Of a stretch of 64,000 nt of DNA, positions 37,709 through 50,242 are shown in pieces. Origin of the DNA: Oricola sp. (GTDB lineage Bacteria > Pseudomonadota > Alphaproteobacteria > Rhizobiales > Rhizobiaceae); the NCBI RefSeq assembly GCF_022763245.1, contig NZ_JALEGV010000029.1, positions 1 to 64,000 on the forward strand, written 5' to 3'. A program made the translations under genes and the position numbers. Numbering within the stretch: position 1 is the stretch's first letter; each line of letters opens with the position of its first letter. The notes beneath the pieces were generated by a model. That model saw only the letters and a list, made by a program, of their open reading frames with translations, was not told the origin of the DNA and ran no database searches.

Positions 37709-38119
37709 CTAGCGAAGCGCGTCGAGATCGACCGTGAACTCCGCGCCGCCGAAGCCGTGCACGCTGTCATGCGCGCGAATGACAACAGCGGCGATATCGC
37801 GTGGAACGACAATGCCCGACTGCGAGCGTGTGAAGGGCTGTTCATCGACATGAGGGTGGGTCAGCACTCGCTCGCCATAGATCGCGCCGTCCGTGCCGGC
37901 GACGATCCATTTGTCGGCGTAGTGATCCCAGCCCTCGTCGGCATGGCGCACGGTGACGTCGAAACGCCATTCGCCGGCGCTCTCCCGGCGCGCCTTGGCA
38001 TCGACCACATCGGCCTCGCCGGCGAATACCTGGGTCAACGAGACGAGAATGGCGGCAATCGTCACCAGCGCGATCGAGAGCGCCGCTGAGTCCGTCTTTG
38101 TTTCCCGCCGCGTCATCAT
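37709..38119 (-). CDS. secreted protein of unknown function
   Basis: A 136-residue protein with an N-terminal signal sequence (SIALVTIAAILVSLTQVFAG, cleavage near FAG-EA). The mature part has striking conserved-looking motifs: GEWRFDVTVRHADEGWDHYA, VLTHPHVDEQPFTRS and RAHDSVHGFGG. The His/Asp/Glu pattern in the second and third blocks could bind metal, but this is inference. It follows ssb by 5 bp in the same direction. I recognise it only as a rhizobial conserved hypothetical. Confidence 0.75.
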   Translation of the reverse strand: MMTRRETKTDSAALSIALVTIAAILVSLTQVFAGEADVVDAKARRESAGEWRFDVTVRHADEGWDHYADKWIVAGTDGAIYGERVLTHPHVDEQPFTRSQSGIVVPRDIAAVVIRAHDSVHGFGGAEFTVDLDALR

Positions 38120-38124
38120 TGCTC

Positions 38125-38628
38125 TCAGAACGGGATCTCGTCGTCCATGTCGCGAACGAAGTCGTTCCCGCCGGATGAAGACGACTGACCGCCACGGTCC
38201 TGACCGCCACCGTAACCGCCGCTGACGCGCTGCTGGCCACCGCCACCACCGCCGCCATAGGCACCCTCGCCCTCGCCACGGCCGTCAAGCATTTGCAGGT
38301 CGCCGCGGAAGCGCTGGATCACGATCTCGGTGGTGTATTTGTCCTGACCGTTCTGGTCGGTCCATTTGCGCGTCTGCAGCTGGCCCTCGACATACACCTT
38401 GGCACCCTTCTTCAGATAATTCTCCGCCACCTTGGCGAGATTCTCGTTGAAGATGACGACCCGGTGCCATTCCGTGCGCTCGCGGCGCTCGCCGGACCCC
38501 TTGTCGCGCCACTGTTCCGACGTGGCGACCGAGAGGTTGACGACCGGCTCGCCGGAATTCAGACGCCGGATATCCGGATCGGCGCCCAGGTTACCAACCA
38601 GAATGACCTTGTTCACACTGCCAGCCAT
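38125..38628 (-). CDS. ssb: Single-stranded DNA-binding protein
   Basis: A 167-residue SSB. The OB fold covers residues 1-115 ([19 protein letters not shown] and later [12 protein letters not shown]), followed by a Gly/Gln-rich flexible linker and the acidic partner-binding tip DDEIPF. It lies divergent from uvrA with an SOS box between, as in enteric bacteria. The linker has runs of glycine and serine ([15 protein letters not shown]). Confidence 0.97.
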   Translation of the reverse strand: MAGSVNKVILVGNLGADPDIRRLNSGEPVVNLSVATSEQWRDKGSGERRERTEWHRVVIFNENLAKVAENYLKKGAKVYVEGQLQTRKWTDQNGQDKYTTEIVIQRFRGDLQMLDGRGEGEGAYGGGGGGGQQRVSGGYGGGQDRGGQSSSSGGNDFVRDMDDEIPF

Positions 38629-38725
38629 GACGCCTGAACTCCCGGGATTTCATGAAACATGCGCCACCCTACAGAAGCACGCGGGGCGGCTCCACTCCGA
38701 CCCGCGATGTCCACAGGGTCTTTTT

Positions 38726-38740
38726 GTTCTTGAAATGTTC
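38726..38740. promoter_or_regulatory. LexA-type SOS box in the ssb-uvrA divergent region
   Basis: The sequence GTTC-TTGAAAT-GTTC is an exact match to the alphaproteobacterial LexA site GTTC-N7-GTTC. It lies 97 bp upstream of the ssb start and 141 bp upstream of uvrA. Since uvrA is a classical SOS gene and ssb often is, LexA control of one or both is likely. Confidence 0.75.
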
Positions 38741-38881
38741 TAGCGATTGCGCGATGCCTCTGTCAAGCGTCCGCGGGACGAGTCGGGGAAAGTCAGCAGT
38801 GCGCGGCCTCATCCCTCGACAAGTCGGTGCGCATGCTTAAATGATGACGGATGAGCGGCGCCGCCGCGACAGGCATCTTTC

Positions 38882-41800
<2,919 letters not shown>

Positions 41801-41824
41801 TCCGCCGCAGGCTCTCGCCATCGG

Positions 41825-42103
41825 ATGATTGACGGCGGTCAAGGTGAGGAAGTTCTGAATTCCGGCATCTTCGGCGACGAGCGCGGATGGCCCGCGATGC
41901 CTCGGACGAACCTGCCGGTCGGCGTCATCAATCCGGCGATCGACGTCACCTAAGACGACGATTCGATCATGCTCACGGCGGAACTCCTCGGGCTTGCCTT
42001 GGAGGAGGTCGATCTCTCTGTGCTTGAGGGCGTCCTGAAGGTGGTCATACCGAAGAAGGCCGAAGCCGTCGCCCCGTCACGCAAGATCGACACCGAGAAA
42101 TAG
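41825..42103 (+). pseudogene. remnant of an Hsp20-type small heat-shock gene
   Basis: Between uvrA and the DUF72 gene one frame reads as a degraded alpha-crystallin protein. INPAIDVT is followed by an in-frame TAA (41951-41953), then DDDSIMLTAELLGLALEEVD, SVLEGVL, and the C-terminal VVIPKKAEAVAPSRKI. In intact Hsp20 proteins the first block (INPAIDVTETDDSIxxTAELPG) and the terminal VxxPKxxEAxxxxRKI are separated by about 50-60 more residues of the crystallin core. Here they are joined directly, so the centre is deleted. The frame is open from 41825 apart from the stop. Confidence 0.75.
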
Positions 42104-42179
42104 CGGCCGATGGCAGGAACCGGCGGGAGACCGCGTCGGCTTGCGAGAAACGGGTTGCCGTCGCAATGCAGCCGGTCAA

Positions 42180-42209
42180 GATAGTGCCATGAGCGAACAT
42201 GGCACTATC
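42180..42209 (+). other. perfect 12-bp stem enclosing the DUF72 start codon
   Basis: GATAGTGCCATG at 42180-42191 and CATGGCACTATC at 42198-42209 are exact reverse complements around the 6-nt loop AGCGAA. The initiation codon at 42189-42191 forms the top of the 5' arm. No U-tract follows. In RNA it would bury the start codon; in DNA it is a candidate dyad operator. Confidence 0.7.
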
Positions 42210-42998
42210 CGATCAGGCATGGGCGGCTGGAATTTCGAGCCGTGGCAAGGCGTCTTCTATCCCGACGACTTGCCCAAGAAACGCCAGCTTGAATATGCGA
42301 GCCGCAACGTCACCACGATCGAAGTGAACGCCACCTATTATGGCGGGCAGAAGCCTGCGACGATCGCGAGTTGGGGCGCAACGGCGCCGGACGGTTTCGT
42401 GTTTTCGATCAAGGGAAACCGCTTTGTCACCAACCGCAAGGTGCTGGCCGAGGCCGGGCCGTCGCTCGAGAAGTTTTTCGCCCAGCGCCTGTCGGGCCTC
42501 GGCGACAAGCTGGGTCCCATCCTCTGGCAATTCGCGCCGACGAAGAAATTCGATCCCGCCGATTTCGCGGCTTTCCTGAAGCTCCTGCCGCATGAGGAGG
42601 ACGGCGTCCGCTTACGTCACGCGCTGGAGGTGCGACACGAGAGCTTCGTCGATCCGGAGTTCGTTTCGCTGGCGGCCGAACATGGAGCGGCGATCGTCTT
42701 CGCGGACCATGCGACCTATCCGGCGATCGCCGATGTGACGGCGGATTTCGTCTATGCGCGGCTGCAACAGGGCGATGACGCCATTCCGACGGCCTATGCG
42801 GACAACGCAATGGCGGCCTGGACACATCGCGCATTGACCTGGGCCGAAGGCGGGATGCCCGACGACCTGCCGCTCGCCGCGCCGGAGCATTCATCCGACA
42901 GGAAACCGCGCGACGTCTTCGTCTATTTCATCCACGAGGGCAAAGTCCGTGCACCACACGCGGCCCAGGACCTGCTGCGGCGCGTGGCGGAATCCTGA
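42189..42998 (+). CDS. DUF72 TIM-barrel protein
   Basis: A 269-residue protein of the YecE/DUF72 family. It has the opening TIRSGMGGWNFEPWQGVFYP, the second block VTTIEVNATYYGGQKPATIASW and later LGPILWQFAPTKKFD. ALEVRHESFVDPEF and a C-terminal VYFIHEGKVRAPHAA follow. The family fold is a TIM barrel, with no proven activity. ATG 42189 is needed to keep the first beta strand; there is no clear Shine-Dalgarno and the codon lies in a 12-bp stem. It abuts the stop of nnrED with zero spacing. Confidence 0.88.
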   Translation: MSEHGTIRSGMGGWNFEPWQGVFYPDDLPKKRQLEYASRNVTTIEVNATYYGGQKPATIASWGATAPDGFVFSIKGNRFVTNRKVLAEAGPSLEKFFAQRLSGLGDKLGPILWQFAPTKKFDPADFAAFLKLLPHEEDGVRLRHALEVRHESFVDPEFVSLAAEHGAAIVFADHATYPAIADVTADFVYARLQQGDDAIPTAYADNAMAAWTHRALTWAEGGMPDDLPLAAPEHSSDRKPRDVFVYFIHEGKVRAPHAAQDLLRRVAES

Positions 42999-44537
42999 CT
43001 AATCGAGCAGTCGAGCGAGTGCTGGGCCGACCTCGCCAATGAGGTCCTCGGCGATCGCGAGCGGTCCCGCCGCCCTGCCCGCTTCGCCGTGCAGCCAAAC
43101 AGCTGCCGCAGCGGCCTCGAATGGCGGTACGCCCTGCGCCAGAAGGCCGGCAGCGATCCCGGCAACGACATCGCCGGATCCGGCTGTCGCCAGCGCCGGT
43201 GTCGCGTTCGAATTGATCGCCGCCCGTCCGTCCGGGGCAGCGACAACCGTGTCGGGGCCCTTGTAGATCACGACGGCATGTGCGCGTTCGGCGGCCGCGC
43301 GCGCTTTGTCCAGCTTGGACATGCCGCCGCTCTCGCGGATGTCCGGGAACAGGCGAGCAAACTCGCCCTCATGCGGCGTCAGCACGAGCGCAACTTCGCC
43401 CGAAGCACGCGCCGCATCAAAGAGAAGTCGAGGGTCGGTTGCAAAGGCGCTTATCCCGTCTGCGTCGAGCACAAGCCGCAAACCGGTCTCAGCCCTCTCC
43501 TCCAATATGGGAACCGCAATCCTGCGCGCCGCCGGCAAATCGCCGAACCCCGGCCCTAGGACGCAGGCGCGGCACCCCTTCAACTCGATCAGCCGGTCGT
43601 ATGCGTCATCCGGCGCGCAGGGCTTCAGCATGATCGACGTCACATGTGCTGCATGAGCATCAAGTGCGTCGGCAGGACCGAGAATTGTCACCGCGCCGGC
43701 TCCGGCACGCTGGGCCGCCATCGCTGACAGGCGCGACGCGCCTGTGGCATGCCGGCCGCCCGAGAACACCGCAGCGTGGCCGCGCGCATATTTATGCCAA
43801 TTGGTGCCGGGTTTCGGCAACGCGCCGCGCCAGAGCGACGGCCCGTTCTCGAACAACAAGGGCTGTTCATCACGGAAGACACCGGCGCTGACGCCGATAT
43901 CGGCGACAACAAGCCCGCCGCAAAGCGCCCGACCCGGAAAGAGAAGATGCCCGGGCTTCTTGCGAAAGAAGGTGACCGTGACATCCGCTGCCAGCGCACC
44001 GCCCAAATCAACACCGCTGTCGCCATTGACACCGCTCGGGAGGTCGATGGCGACAATCCGGCAACCCGTCTGACGCGCCCTGTCGAAGGCCGCCCGCACC
44101 TCTTCCGGCAGACTGCGCGTCAGGCCCGCTCCAAACACCGCGTCGATCACGAGGTCGTTCGTCTCAGGCGCGAAACTGTCAGGCAGCGAGACCGGCCCGG
44201 TCCATCGCGAAGCGGCGATTGCGGCGTCGGAGCCTTCCCGCGGCGGACCGAAAGAGTGGATGACCGTTTGCACCCCGCGTTCGCGCAGCAGGCGCGCTGC
44301 GACATAGCCGTCGCCGCCATTGTTGCCGGGTCCGCAAAGCACGGCGACCCGCTTCGCGTCACCGAACCGCTGGAGCACTTCAGTCATGACCGCCGCGCCG
44401 GCACTTTCCATCAATTCGATGCCTGTGGCGCAGCCATTGTCGATCGTCCAAGCGTCGGCTCGCCCCATCGCGGCGCAGGTCAGAAGCGCGTCCCCGAACT
44501 TCGAAACGCCTCGTTGTTTCAAATCTTCCTTCGGCAT
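42999..44537 (-). CDS. nnrED: Bifunctional NAD(P)HX epimerase / ADP-dependent dehydratase
   Basis: A 512-residue metabolite-repair enzyme that restores hydrated NADH/NADPH. The N-terminal epimerase (YjeF-N) has GIELMESAGAAV, VLCGPGNNGGDGYVAARLL and AIDLPSGVNGDSG. The C-terminal dehydratase (ribokinase-like) has HAAVFSGG, LVLTPHEGEFARLF and TPALATAGSGDVVAGI. The start is uncertain: ATG 44537 retains the conserved lead-in ALLTCAAMGRAD; ATG 44468 would cut it. Upstream ATGs run into the glnB control region. It is divergent from glnB. Confidence 0.93.
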   Translation of the reverse strand: MPKEDLKQRGVSKFGDALLTCAAMGRADAWTIDNGCATGIELMESAGAAVMTEVLQRFGDAKRVAVLCGPGNNGGDGYVAARLLRERGVQTVIHSFGPPREGSDAAIAASRWTGPVSLPDSFAPETNDLVIDAVFGAGLTRSLPEEVRAAFDRARQTGCRIVAIDLPSGVNGDSGVDLGGALAADVTVTFFRKKPGHLLFPGRALCGGLVVADIGVSAGVFRDEQPLLFENGPSLWRGALPKPGTNWHKYARGHAAVFSGGRHATGASRLSAMAAQRAGAGAVTILGPADALDAHAAHVTSIMLKPCAPDDAYDRLIELKGCRACVLGPGFGDLPAARRIAVPILEERAETGLRLVLDADGISAFATDPRLLFDAARASGEVALVLTPHEGEFARLFPDIRESGGMSKLDKARAAAERAHAVVIYKGPDTVVAAPDGRAAINSNATPALATAGSGDVVAGIAAGLLAQGVPPFEAAAAAVWLHGEAGRAAGPLAIAEDLIGEVGPALARLLD

Positions 44538-44572
44538 TTGCACGCTTTTTAAGCAGATTGCCTTATGTTTAA

Positions 44573-45076
<504 letters not shown>

Positions 45077-45140
45077 CCTCGGACCCGATCCATTCCAATC
45101 CCATTCCCCACCATATTGAGTTCAACCAAAGGGAAGACAA

Positions 45141-46547
45141 ATGAGTGCAAATGATATTCTGAAGAACATCAAGGACAACGAAGTCAAATTCGTCGACCTG
45201 CGTTTCACCGACCCGCGCGGTAAGCTGCAGCATGTTACGATGGAGACCTCCGTCGTTGACGAAGACATGTTCGCCGACGGCGTCATGTTCGACGGTTCTT
45301 CGATCGCCGGTTGGAAGGCCATCAACGAGTCCGACATGGTCCTGATGCCCGACACCGAGACGGCCCACATGGACCCGTTCTACGCTCAGTCGACCATGGC
45401 CATCTTCTGCGACATCCTCGACCCGATGACCGGCGAAGGCTACAACCGCGACCCGCGCATGACCGCCAAGAAGGCGGAAGCCTATGTGAAGTCCGGCGGT
45501 TTCGGCGACACGGCCTATTTCGGCCCGGAGCCGGAATTCTTCCTGTTCGACGACGTCAAGTTCTCGACCGACATGTACAAGACCGGCTTCCAGGTCGATT
45601 CGGTTGAGCTGCCGACCAACACCGACGCCGAATACGAGACCGGTAACCTCGGTCACCGTCCGCGCGTCAAGGGTGGCTACTTCCCGGTCAACCCGATCGA
45701 TTCGGCCCAGGACATCCGCTCCGAGATGCTGACCGTCCTCGGCGAGATGGGCGTGAAGATCGAGAAGCATCACCACGAAGTGGCGGCTGCGCAGCACGAA
45801 CTGTCGATGCTGTTCAACACGCTGACCTTCAAGGCCGACGAAGTGCAGCTCTACAAATATGTCTGCCACAACGTCGCCCATGCCTATGGCAAGTCCGTCA
45901 CCTTCATGCCGAAGCCGGTCTATGGCGACAACGGCACGGGCATGCACGTCCACCAGTCGATCTGGGGTGACGGCAAGCCGCTCATGGCTGGCGACGGCTA
46001 TGCCGGTCTGTCGGAGACCTGCCTCTACTACATCGGCGGCATCATCAAGCACGCCAAGTCGCTGAACGCCTTCACCAACCCGTCGACGAACTCCTACAAG
46101 CGTCTCGTCCCGGGCTTCGAGGCACCGGTGCTGCTCGCCTATTCGGCACGCAACCGCTCGGCGTCCTGCCGCATTCCGCACTCCGGCTCGCCGAAGGGCA
46201 AGCGCGTCGAGATCCGCTTCCCAGATCCGGTCGCCAACCCGTATCTGTCCTTCGCTGCCATGCTGATGGCTGGCCTCGACGGCGTGAAGAACAAGATCCA
46301 CCCGGGCGATCCGATGGACAAGGACCTTTACGATCTGCCGCCGGAAGAGCTGAAGGAAATCCCGACCGTCTGCGGCTCGCTGCGTGAGGCCATTGCCGCC
46401 TGCCGCGCCGACAACGAGTACCTGAAAGCCGGCGGCGTTTTCGACGACGACCAGATCGAGGCCTATCTCGAACTCAAGGAAGAAGAAAACATCCGTTACG
46501 AGCACACGCCGCACCCGGTCGAATACGACATGTACTACTCCTGCTGA
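45141..46547 (+). CDS. glnA: Glutamine synthetase type I
   Basis: A 468-residue dodecameric GSI that assimilates ammonium. It has [16 protein letters not shown], metal-site motifs EPEFFLF and the ATP site [25 protein letters not shown] also fits. The adenylylation tyrosine is residue 397 in [10 protein letters not shown], so ATP-dependent adenylylation by GlnE is expected. GGGAAG lies 7 nt upstream. It is co-transcribed with glnB and ends in a strong terminator. Confidence 0.98.
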   Translation: MSANDILKNIKDNEVKFVDLRFTDPRGKLQHVTMETSVVDEDMFADGVMFDGSSIAGWKAINESDMVLMPDTETAHMDPFYAQSTMAIFCDILDPMTGEGYNRDPRMTAKKAEAYVKSGGFGDTAYFGPEPEFFLFDDVKFSTDMYKTGFQVDSVELPTNTDAEYETGNLGHRPRVKGGYFPVNPIDSAQDIRSEMLTVLGEMGVKIEKHHHEVAAAQHELSMLFNTLTFKADEVQLYKYVCHNVAHAYGKSVTFMPKPVYGDNGTGMHVHQSIWGDGKPLMAGDGYAGLSETCLYYIGGIIKHAKSLNAFTNPSTNSYKRLVPGFEAPVLLAYSARNRSASCRIPHSGSPKGKRVEIRFPDPVANPYLSFAAMLMAGLDGVKNKIHPGDPMDKDLYDLPPEELKEIPTVCGSLREAIAACRADNEYLKAGGVFDDDQIEAYLELKEEENIRYEHTPHPVEYDMYYSC

Positions 46548-46573
46548 TCGCAGAAGTCAGGGACGGGCAAGGG

Positions 46574-46607
46574 ACCGGCGGCGCGAAAGCGCCGCCGGTT
46601 TTCTTTT
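46574..46607 (+). terminator. intrinsic terminator of glnBA
   Basis: A perfect 11-bp stem ACCGGCGGCGC / GCGCCGCCGGT with a GAAA tetraloop is followed by TTTCTTTT. It lies 27 bp after the glnA stop. Confidence 0.92.
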
Positions 46608-46741
46608 GGGCCGCGGCCTTTACAGCGCCCAACTCGTCCTTATGTTAGCGTTCTGCGTCCCGCCGCGATCGACGATCGGCGGACAACCATTGGTGCATCG
46701 CGAACCCGCCGCACCAGAACACCCCACCCGAAAGGCATACA

Positions 46742-47170
46742 ATGACCGAAGCCCAGCACGGCAACACGGTGCTTATCCACTATACGGGCAAGCTCACTGA
46801 CGGGACTGTCTTCGATTCATCTCAAGGCCGCGATCCGCTGCAATTCGAGCTCGGCGCCGGCCAGGTCATCCCCGGACTGGACAAGGCGATGCGTGGCATG
46901 GCCGTCGGCGACAGCAAGACCGTGACCATTCCGGTCGACGAGGCCTATGGCCCGCACCATCCCGAAGGCGTGCACGTGGTCGAACGCTCCACGCTGCCGC
47001 CCGAGGTCGACACGCAGCCCGGCGCACGGCTCCAGGCCTCCGCACAGGACGGCAATGTCATTCAACTGACCGTGGTCGCCGCCGACACGGAGACGGTCAC
47101 GCTCGATGCGAACCATCCGCTGGCGGGCCAGGACCTCGTGTTCGACGTCCAGCTCGTCGCCGTCAACTGA
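46742..47170 (+). CDS. slpA: FKBP-type peptidyl-prolyl isomerase, SlyD-like
   Basis: A 142-residue FKBP with an inserted-flap domain. The FKBP part (HYTGKLTDGTVFDSSQGRD and FELGAGQVIPGLDKAM) is split by the IF domain (about residues 68-120) and closed by ANHPLAGQDLVFDVQLV. It lacks the His/Cys-rich metal-binding tail of enteric SlyD, so SlpA/SlyD-like is safer than SlyD. The symbol is tentative. A monocistronic unit is likely, set off by the glnA terminator upstream. Confidence 0.85.
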   Translation: MTEAQHGNTVLIHYTGKLTDGTVFDSSQGRDPLQFELGAGQVIPGLDKAMRGMAVGDSKTVTIPVDEAYGPHHPEGVHVVERSTLPPEVDTQPGARLQASAQDGNVIQLTVVAADTETVTLDANHPLAGQDLVFDVQLVAVN

Positions 47171-47279
47171 CGCGATTGCCAGGCGCGGGTGAAACTGCCC
47201 GCGTCTGATGCCCCGCCCTTGCCCCCGCCGCCACGATTTGCAACACCGGGAGGCAGAACAAGCGCGGGAGACTTCTGGC

Positions 47280-48857
47280 ATGGCGACACTTTCCTTTTAC
47301 GGCGCCGCGGGGACCGTCACCGGTTCCTGCTCGATGTTGGAAGTCGGTGAACAGCGCTTTCTGGTCGATTGCGGCATGTTCCAGGGCAACAAGACAATCC
47401 GTGCCCTGAACGAGAAGGATTTCCCCTTCGAAGCAGCCGGCATCGATTTTCTCATTCTCACCCACGCCCATATCGACCATTCCGGCCTGCTGCCCAAACT
47501 GGTCAAGCACGGCTTCTCCGGCCCTATCCACTGTACGGCCGCAACCGCTGATCTCTTGAGCTTCATGCTGCTCGATTCGGCCAAGATCCAGCAATCCAAC
47601 ACGGAGCGGTGGAACCGCCGGCGGCAGCGCAAGGGCGAGGAGCCGCTCGAACCCGTCTACACCGAGGAGCACGCCCGCAGGACGCTCGAACTGCTGACGC
47701 CGCATGGATACGAGACCTGGTTCGAACCGGGCGCCGACATCCAAGTGCGGTACTGGAACGCCGGCCACATGCTCGGTTCTGCTTCGGCGGAAGTGAAATT
47801 TCCCGACGATCCCTCCGGCAACACGATGCGCATCCTGTTTTCCGGCGATCTGGGCCCGGAGGAGAAGGTCTTTCATCCGGAACCCGACGCGGAGACCGGC
47901 TTCGACTACATCGTCTGCGAAAGCACCTATGGCGACCGCGAGCGCGACGACTACACGCTCGAAAAGCGCCGCGACAATCTCCGCAAGGAACTCGTCCGAG
48001 GGTTGTCGGCCGGCGGTAATGTCGTCATCCCGGCCTTTGCGGTCGAACGAAGCCAGGAACTGCTGCACGACATCGGCGTGCTGCTGGCCCGGGGCGAGTT
48101 GCCGGAAACGACAGTGTTCCTCGATTCGCCGCTCGCGAAGGCGGTCACGGAAGTGTTCATCAAGCACGCGGGCAGCCTTGATGACGTCGAGCTCGACGAG
48201 AGCCAACTCTTCCGCGACCCGCGCTTCCGCCTTGTCCAGGATGTCGAGGAAAGCAAGGCGATCAACCGCATCACGGGCGGCGCGATCATCATTTCGGCCA
48301 GCGGCATGGCGGACGCCGGACGCATCCAGCATCACATCAAGAACAACATCTGGCGCTCCAACGCCACGATCCTCTTCGTCGGCTATCAGGCGCCGGGCAC
48401 GCTGGGCTATTACATCACCAGCGGCGAGCCGATGGTCCGCATTCACAGCAAGGAATATCTCGTGCGCGCGGAGATCCGCCGCCTCGGCAACTATTCCGCC
48501 CATGCCGACCAGGGCGAATTGCTCGACTGGATCATGGAGCGAACGCCCGTCGCCGGCCGCCTGTTCCTCAATCACGGTGACGACGATGCCCGCGAGGAAC
48601 TGGCCAGACTGCTCAGCGAGCGCGGCTTCGATCCTGAAAAGATCGTCATGCCGCGGATGGACGAGATCTTCGAACTCGTCGCCGGCGACGCCAAATCCAA
48701 GGGCCGCCTGCCCGAACGCATTCCGCAGGCCGAATTGCTGTCCGACTGGAACAATGACTATGCGGCCTTGGTCGCCGCCCTCACCCAGCGCCTCTACGAA
48801 GCCGAGGACGACGCGGAGCGCCGTCGGATCATCGCGACGCTTCGCGCCGCGTTATGA
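47280..48857 (+). CDS. MBL-fold / beta-CASP RNA-processing nuclease
   Basis: A 525-residue protein of the CPSF-73/RNase J-like group. The metallo-beta-lactamase core has LSFYGAAGTVTGSCSMLEVG and the zinc motif LTHAHIDHSGLLPKL. The beta-CASP part has VIPAFAVERSQELLHDIGVL and IISASGMADAGRIQHHI. The C-terminal RMMA-type region begins near ADQGELLDWI. It probably degrades or processes RNA; it is distinct from RNase J. Its last codon and stop overlap the stop of the convergent GFA gene by 6 bp. Confidence 0.9.
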   Translation: MATLSFYGAAGTVTGSCSMLEVGEQRFLVDCGMFQGNKTIRALNEKDFPFEAAGIDFLILTHAHIDHSGLLPKLVKHGFSGPIHCTAATADLLSFMLLDSAKIQQSNTERWNRRRQRKGEEPLEPVYTEEHARRTLELLTPHGYETWFEPGADIQVRYWNAGHMLGSASAEVKFPDDPSGNTMRILFSGDLGPEEKVFHPEPDAETGFDYIVCESTYGDRERDDYTLEKRRDNLRKELVRGLSAGGNVVIPAFAVERSQELLHDIGVLLARGELPETTVFLDSPLAKAVTEVFIKHAGSLDDVELDESQLFRDPRFRLVQDVEESKAINRITGGAIIISASGMADAGRIQHHIKNNIWRSNATILFVGYQAPGTLGYYITSGEPMVRIHSKEYLVRAEIRRLGNYSAHADQGELLDWIMERTPVAGRLFLNHGDDDAREELARLLSERGFDPEKIVMPRMDEIFELVAGDAKSKGRLPERIPQAELLSDWNNDYAALVAALTQRLYEAEDDAERRRIIATLRAAL

Positions 48858-49229
48858 GCCTTCGTCGGAGGCAAGGCTGAGAGACGCGCCGTCGCGGACC
48901 GGAACGTCTTCGTAGGCAAAAGGGTCCAGACCCTCGATACAGCCAATATTGATTCCCCAGGTGTCGGGGGCGCTGCGCGGGCGGTGGAAGGTGTAGATGC
49001 CACATGTCGAACAAAAATAGTGGCTCGCGATCTTCAGGTTCCACTGATAGAGCGTCAGCGCATCCTTACCTTTCGTGATCGTGAGCTTGTCCTCCGGCAC
49101 GCTCGCCATGAGCGCGCCCTTGCGCCGGCACAGGGAGCAATTGCAGCGGCGCAGGTTCTCCGGCTCGCCATCGATCTCGACGGTGTATTGCACCGCGCCG
49201 CAATGGCAGCTTCCGTTCAGCATCGGCAT
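48852..49229 (-). CDS. GFA-family zinc-binding protein
   Basis: A 125-residue protein of the glutathione-dependent formaldehyde-activating (GFA/CENP-V) family. The zinc ligands are in GSCHCGAVQYTVE, CNCSLCRRKGALMA and FCSTCGIYTFHR, giving the full C-x-C ... C-x-C-x2-C ... C-x2-C set. Family members may bind glutathione-S-hydroxymethyl adducts or other thiols; the specific substrate is unknown. It ends the minus-strand block that includes rluC and crcB, and follows rluC by 4 bp. Confidence 0.9.
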   Translation of the reverse strand: MPMLNGSCHCGAVQYTVEIDGEPENLRRCNCSLCRRKGALMASVPEDKLTITKGKDALTLYQWNLKIASHYFCSTCGIYTFHRPRSAPDTWGINIGCIEGLDPFAYEDVPVRDGASLSLASDEGS

Positions 49230-49233
49230 GGCG

Positions 49234-50232
49234 TCATTCCTCTTCCTTGTCGGCGTCGGCTTCGTCGAAACCGAGCAGGTTCCAGCTCTGCTTCATGTGG
49301 GGCGGCAGCGGCGCCGTGACGTTGATGAGACCGCCGTCAGGATGCGGGATGATGATCCGGCGCGCATGAAGATGAAGCTTCTTCTGGATGCCGCCCGGGA
49401 ATTCCCAGTTGGGATCGTCGTCGAAGTATTTCGGATCGCCGATGATCGGACAGCCCATATGCGCCGCATGCACGCGAAGCTGATGGGTTCGCCCCGTATA
49501 GGGCTCCATTTCCAGCCAGGACATCCGCTGACCGGCCGACTCGATGAGACGGTATTCGGAGATCGCGTGATCAGAATCCGGCTCGCCATGCTTCGCGATG
49601 CGCATCCGGTCGCCGTCCGGCGTCTGTTCCTTGACGAGCCAGGTCGAGATGCGCCCTTCGCGCTGCTTCGGCACGCCCTTGACGAGCGCCCAATAGGTTT
49701 TCTTGGTGTCGCGCTCGCGAAACGACGCCGTCAGCCTCTGCGCAGCGCCGCGCGTACGCGCGATGACGAGGATCCCCGACGTATCCCGGTCGATGCGGTG
49801 GACGAGCCTCGGCTTCTCGCCCTTGGTGTTTCGAAACGCTTCGAGCATACCATCGACGTGCCGGACGACCCCTGAACCGCCCTGCACGGCCAGCCCGGCC
49901 GGCTTGTTCAGAACGATCACCTTGCGGTCCTCGAACAGGATCATCGCCTTGAGCGCATCGTCGTCTGACCGGTTGCGCATCGTCCTTGCGGTCAACGGTC
50001 CCTTGGAAGCCGAATTGCCCTGCGCCGCCATGGGCGGAACGCGCACCGTCTGACCCGGCTCCAGCCGTGTCTCGGCCTTCACCCGTCCGCCGTCCACCCG
50101 CACCTGCCCGCTTCGCAGCAATTTCTGCAAGGCGCCGAAGGCCAGGTCAGGATAGTGCGCCTTGAACCAGCGATCGACGCGCATGCCCGCCTCGTCGTCA
50201 TCCACCTGTTTTTGTTCGACACTCGCCATCAT
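49234..50232 (-). CDS. rluC: Ribosomal large-subunit pseudouridine synthase, RluC/D type
   Basis: A 332-residue RluA-family enzyme. An S4 RNA-binding domain (residues about 15-70, MRVDRWFKAHYPDLAFGALQ) precedes the catalytic domain with active-site Asp in HRIDRDTSGILVIA and the substrate loop TGRTHQLRVHAAHMG. By length and S4 domain it is most like RluC; RluD is possible. ATG 50232 is used; GTG 50238 is an alternative two codons earlier. It starts 10 bp after crcB. Confidence 0.92.
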   Translation of the reverse strand: MMASVEQKQVDDDEAGMRVDRWFKAHYPDLAFGALQKLLRSGQVRVDGGRVKAETRLEPGQTVRVPPMAAQGNSASKGPLTARTMRNRSDDDALKAMILFEDRKVIVLNKPAGLAVQGGSGVVRHVDGMLEAFRNTKGEKPRLVHRIDRDTSGILVIARTRGAAQRLTASFRERDTKKTYWALVKGVPKQREGRISTWLVKEQTPDGDRMRIAKHGEPDSDHAISEYRLIESAGQRMSWLEMEPYTGRTHQLRVHAAHMGCPIIGDPKYFDDDPNWEFPGGIQKKLHLHARRIIIPHPDGGLINVTAPLPPHMKQSWNLLGFDEADADKEEE

Positions 50233-50242
50233 CGCCACCGCT

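Noticed and set aside
38652..38840. 62-codon plus-strand ORF in the ssb-uvrA gap
   Set aside because: It overlaps the SOS box and has no Shine-Dalgarno or recognisable sequence; the region is better explained as a divergent control region.
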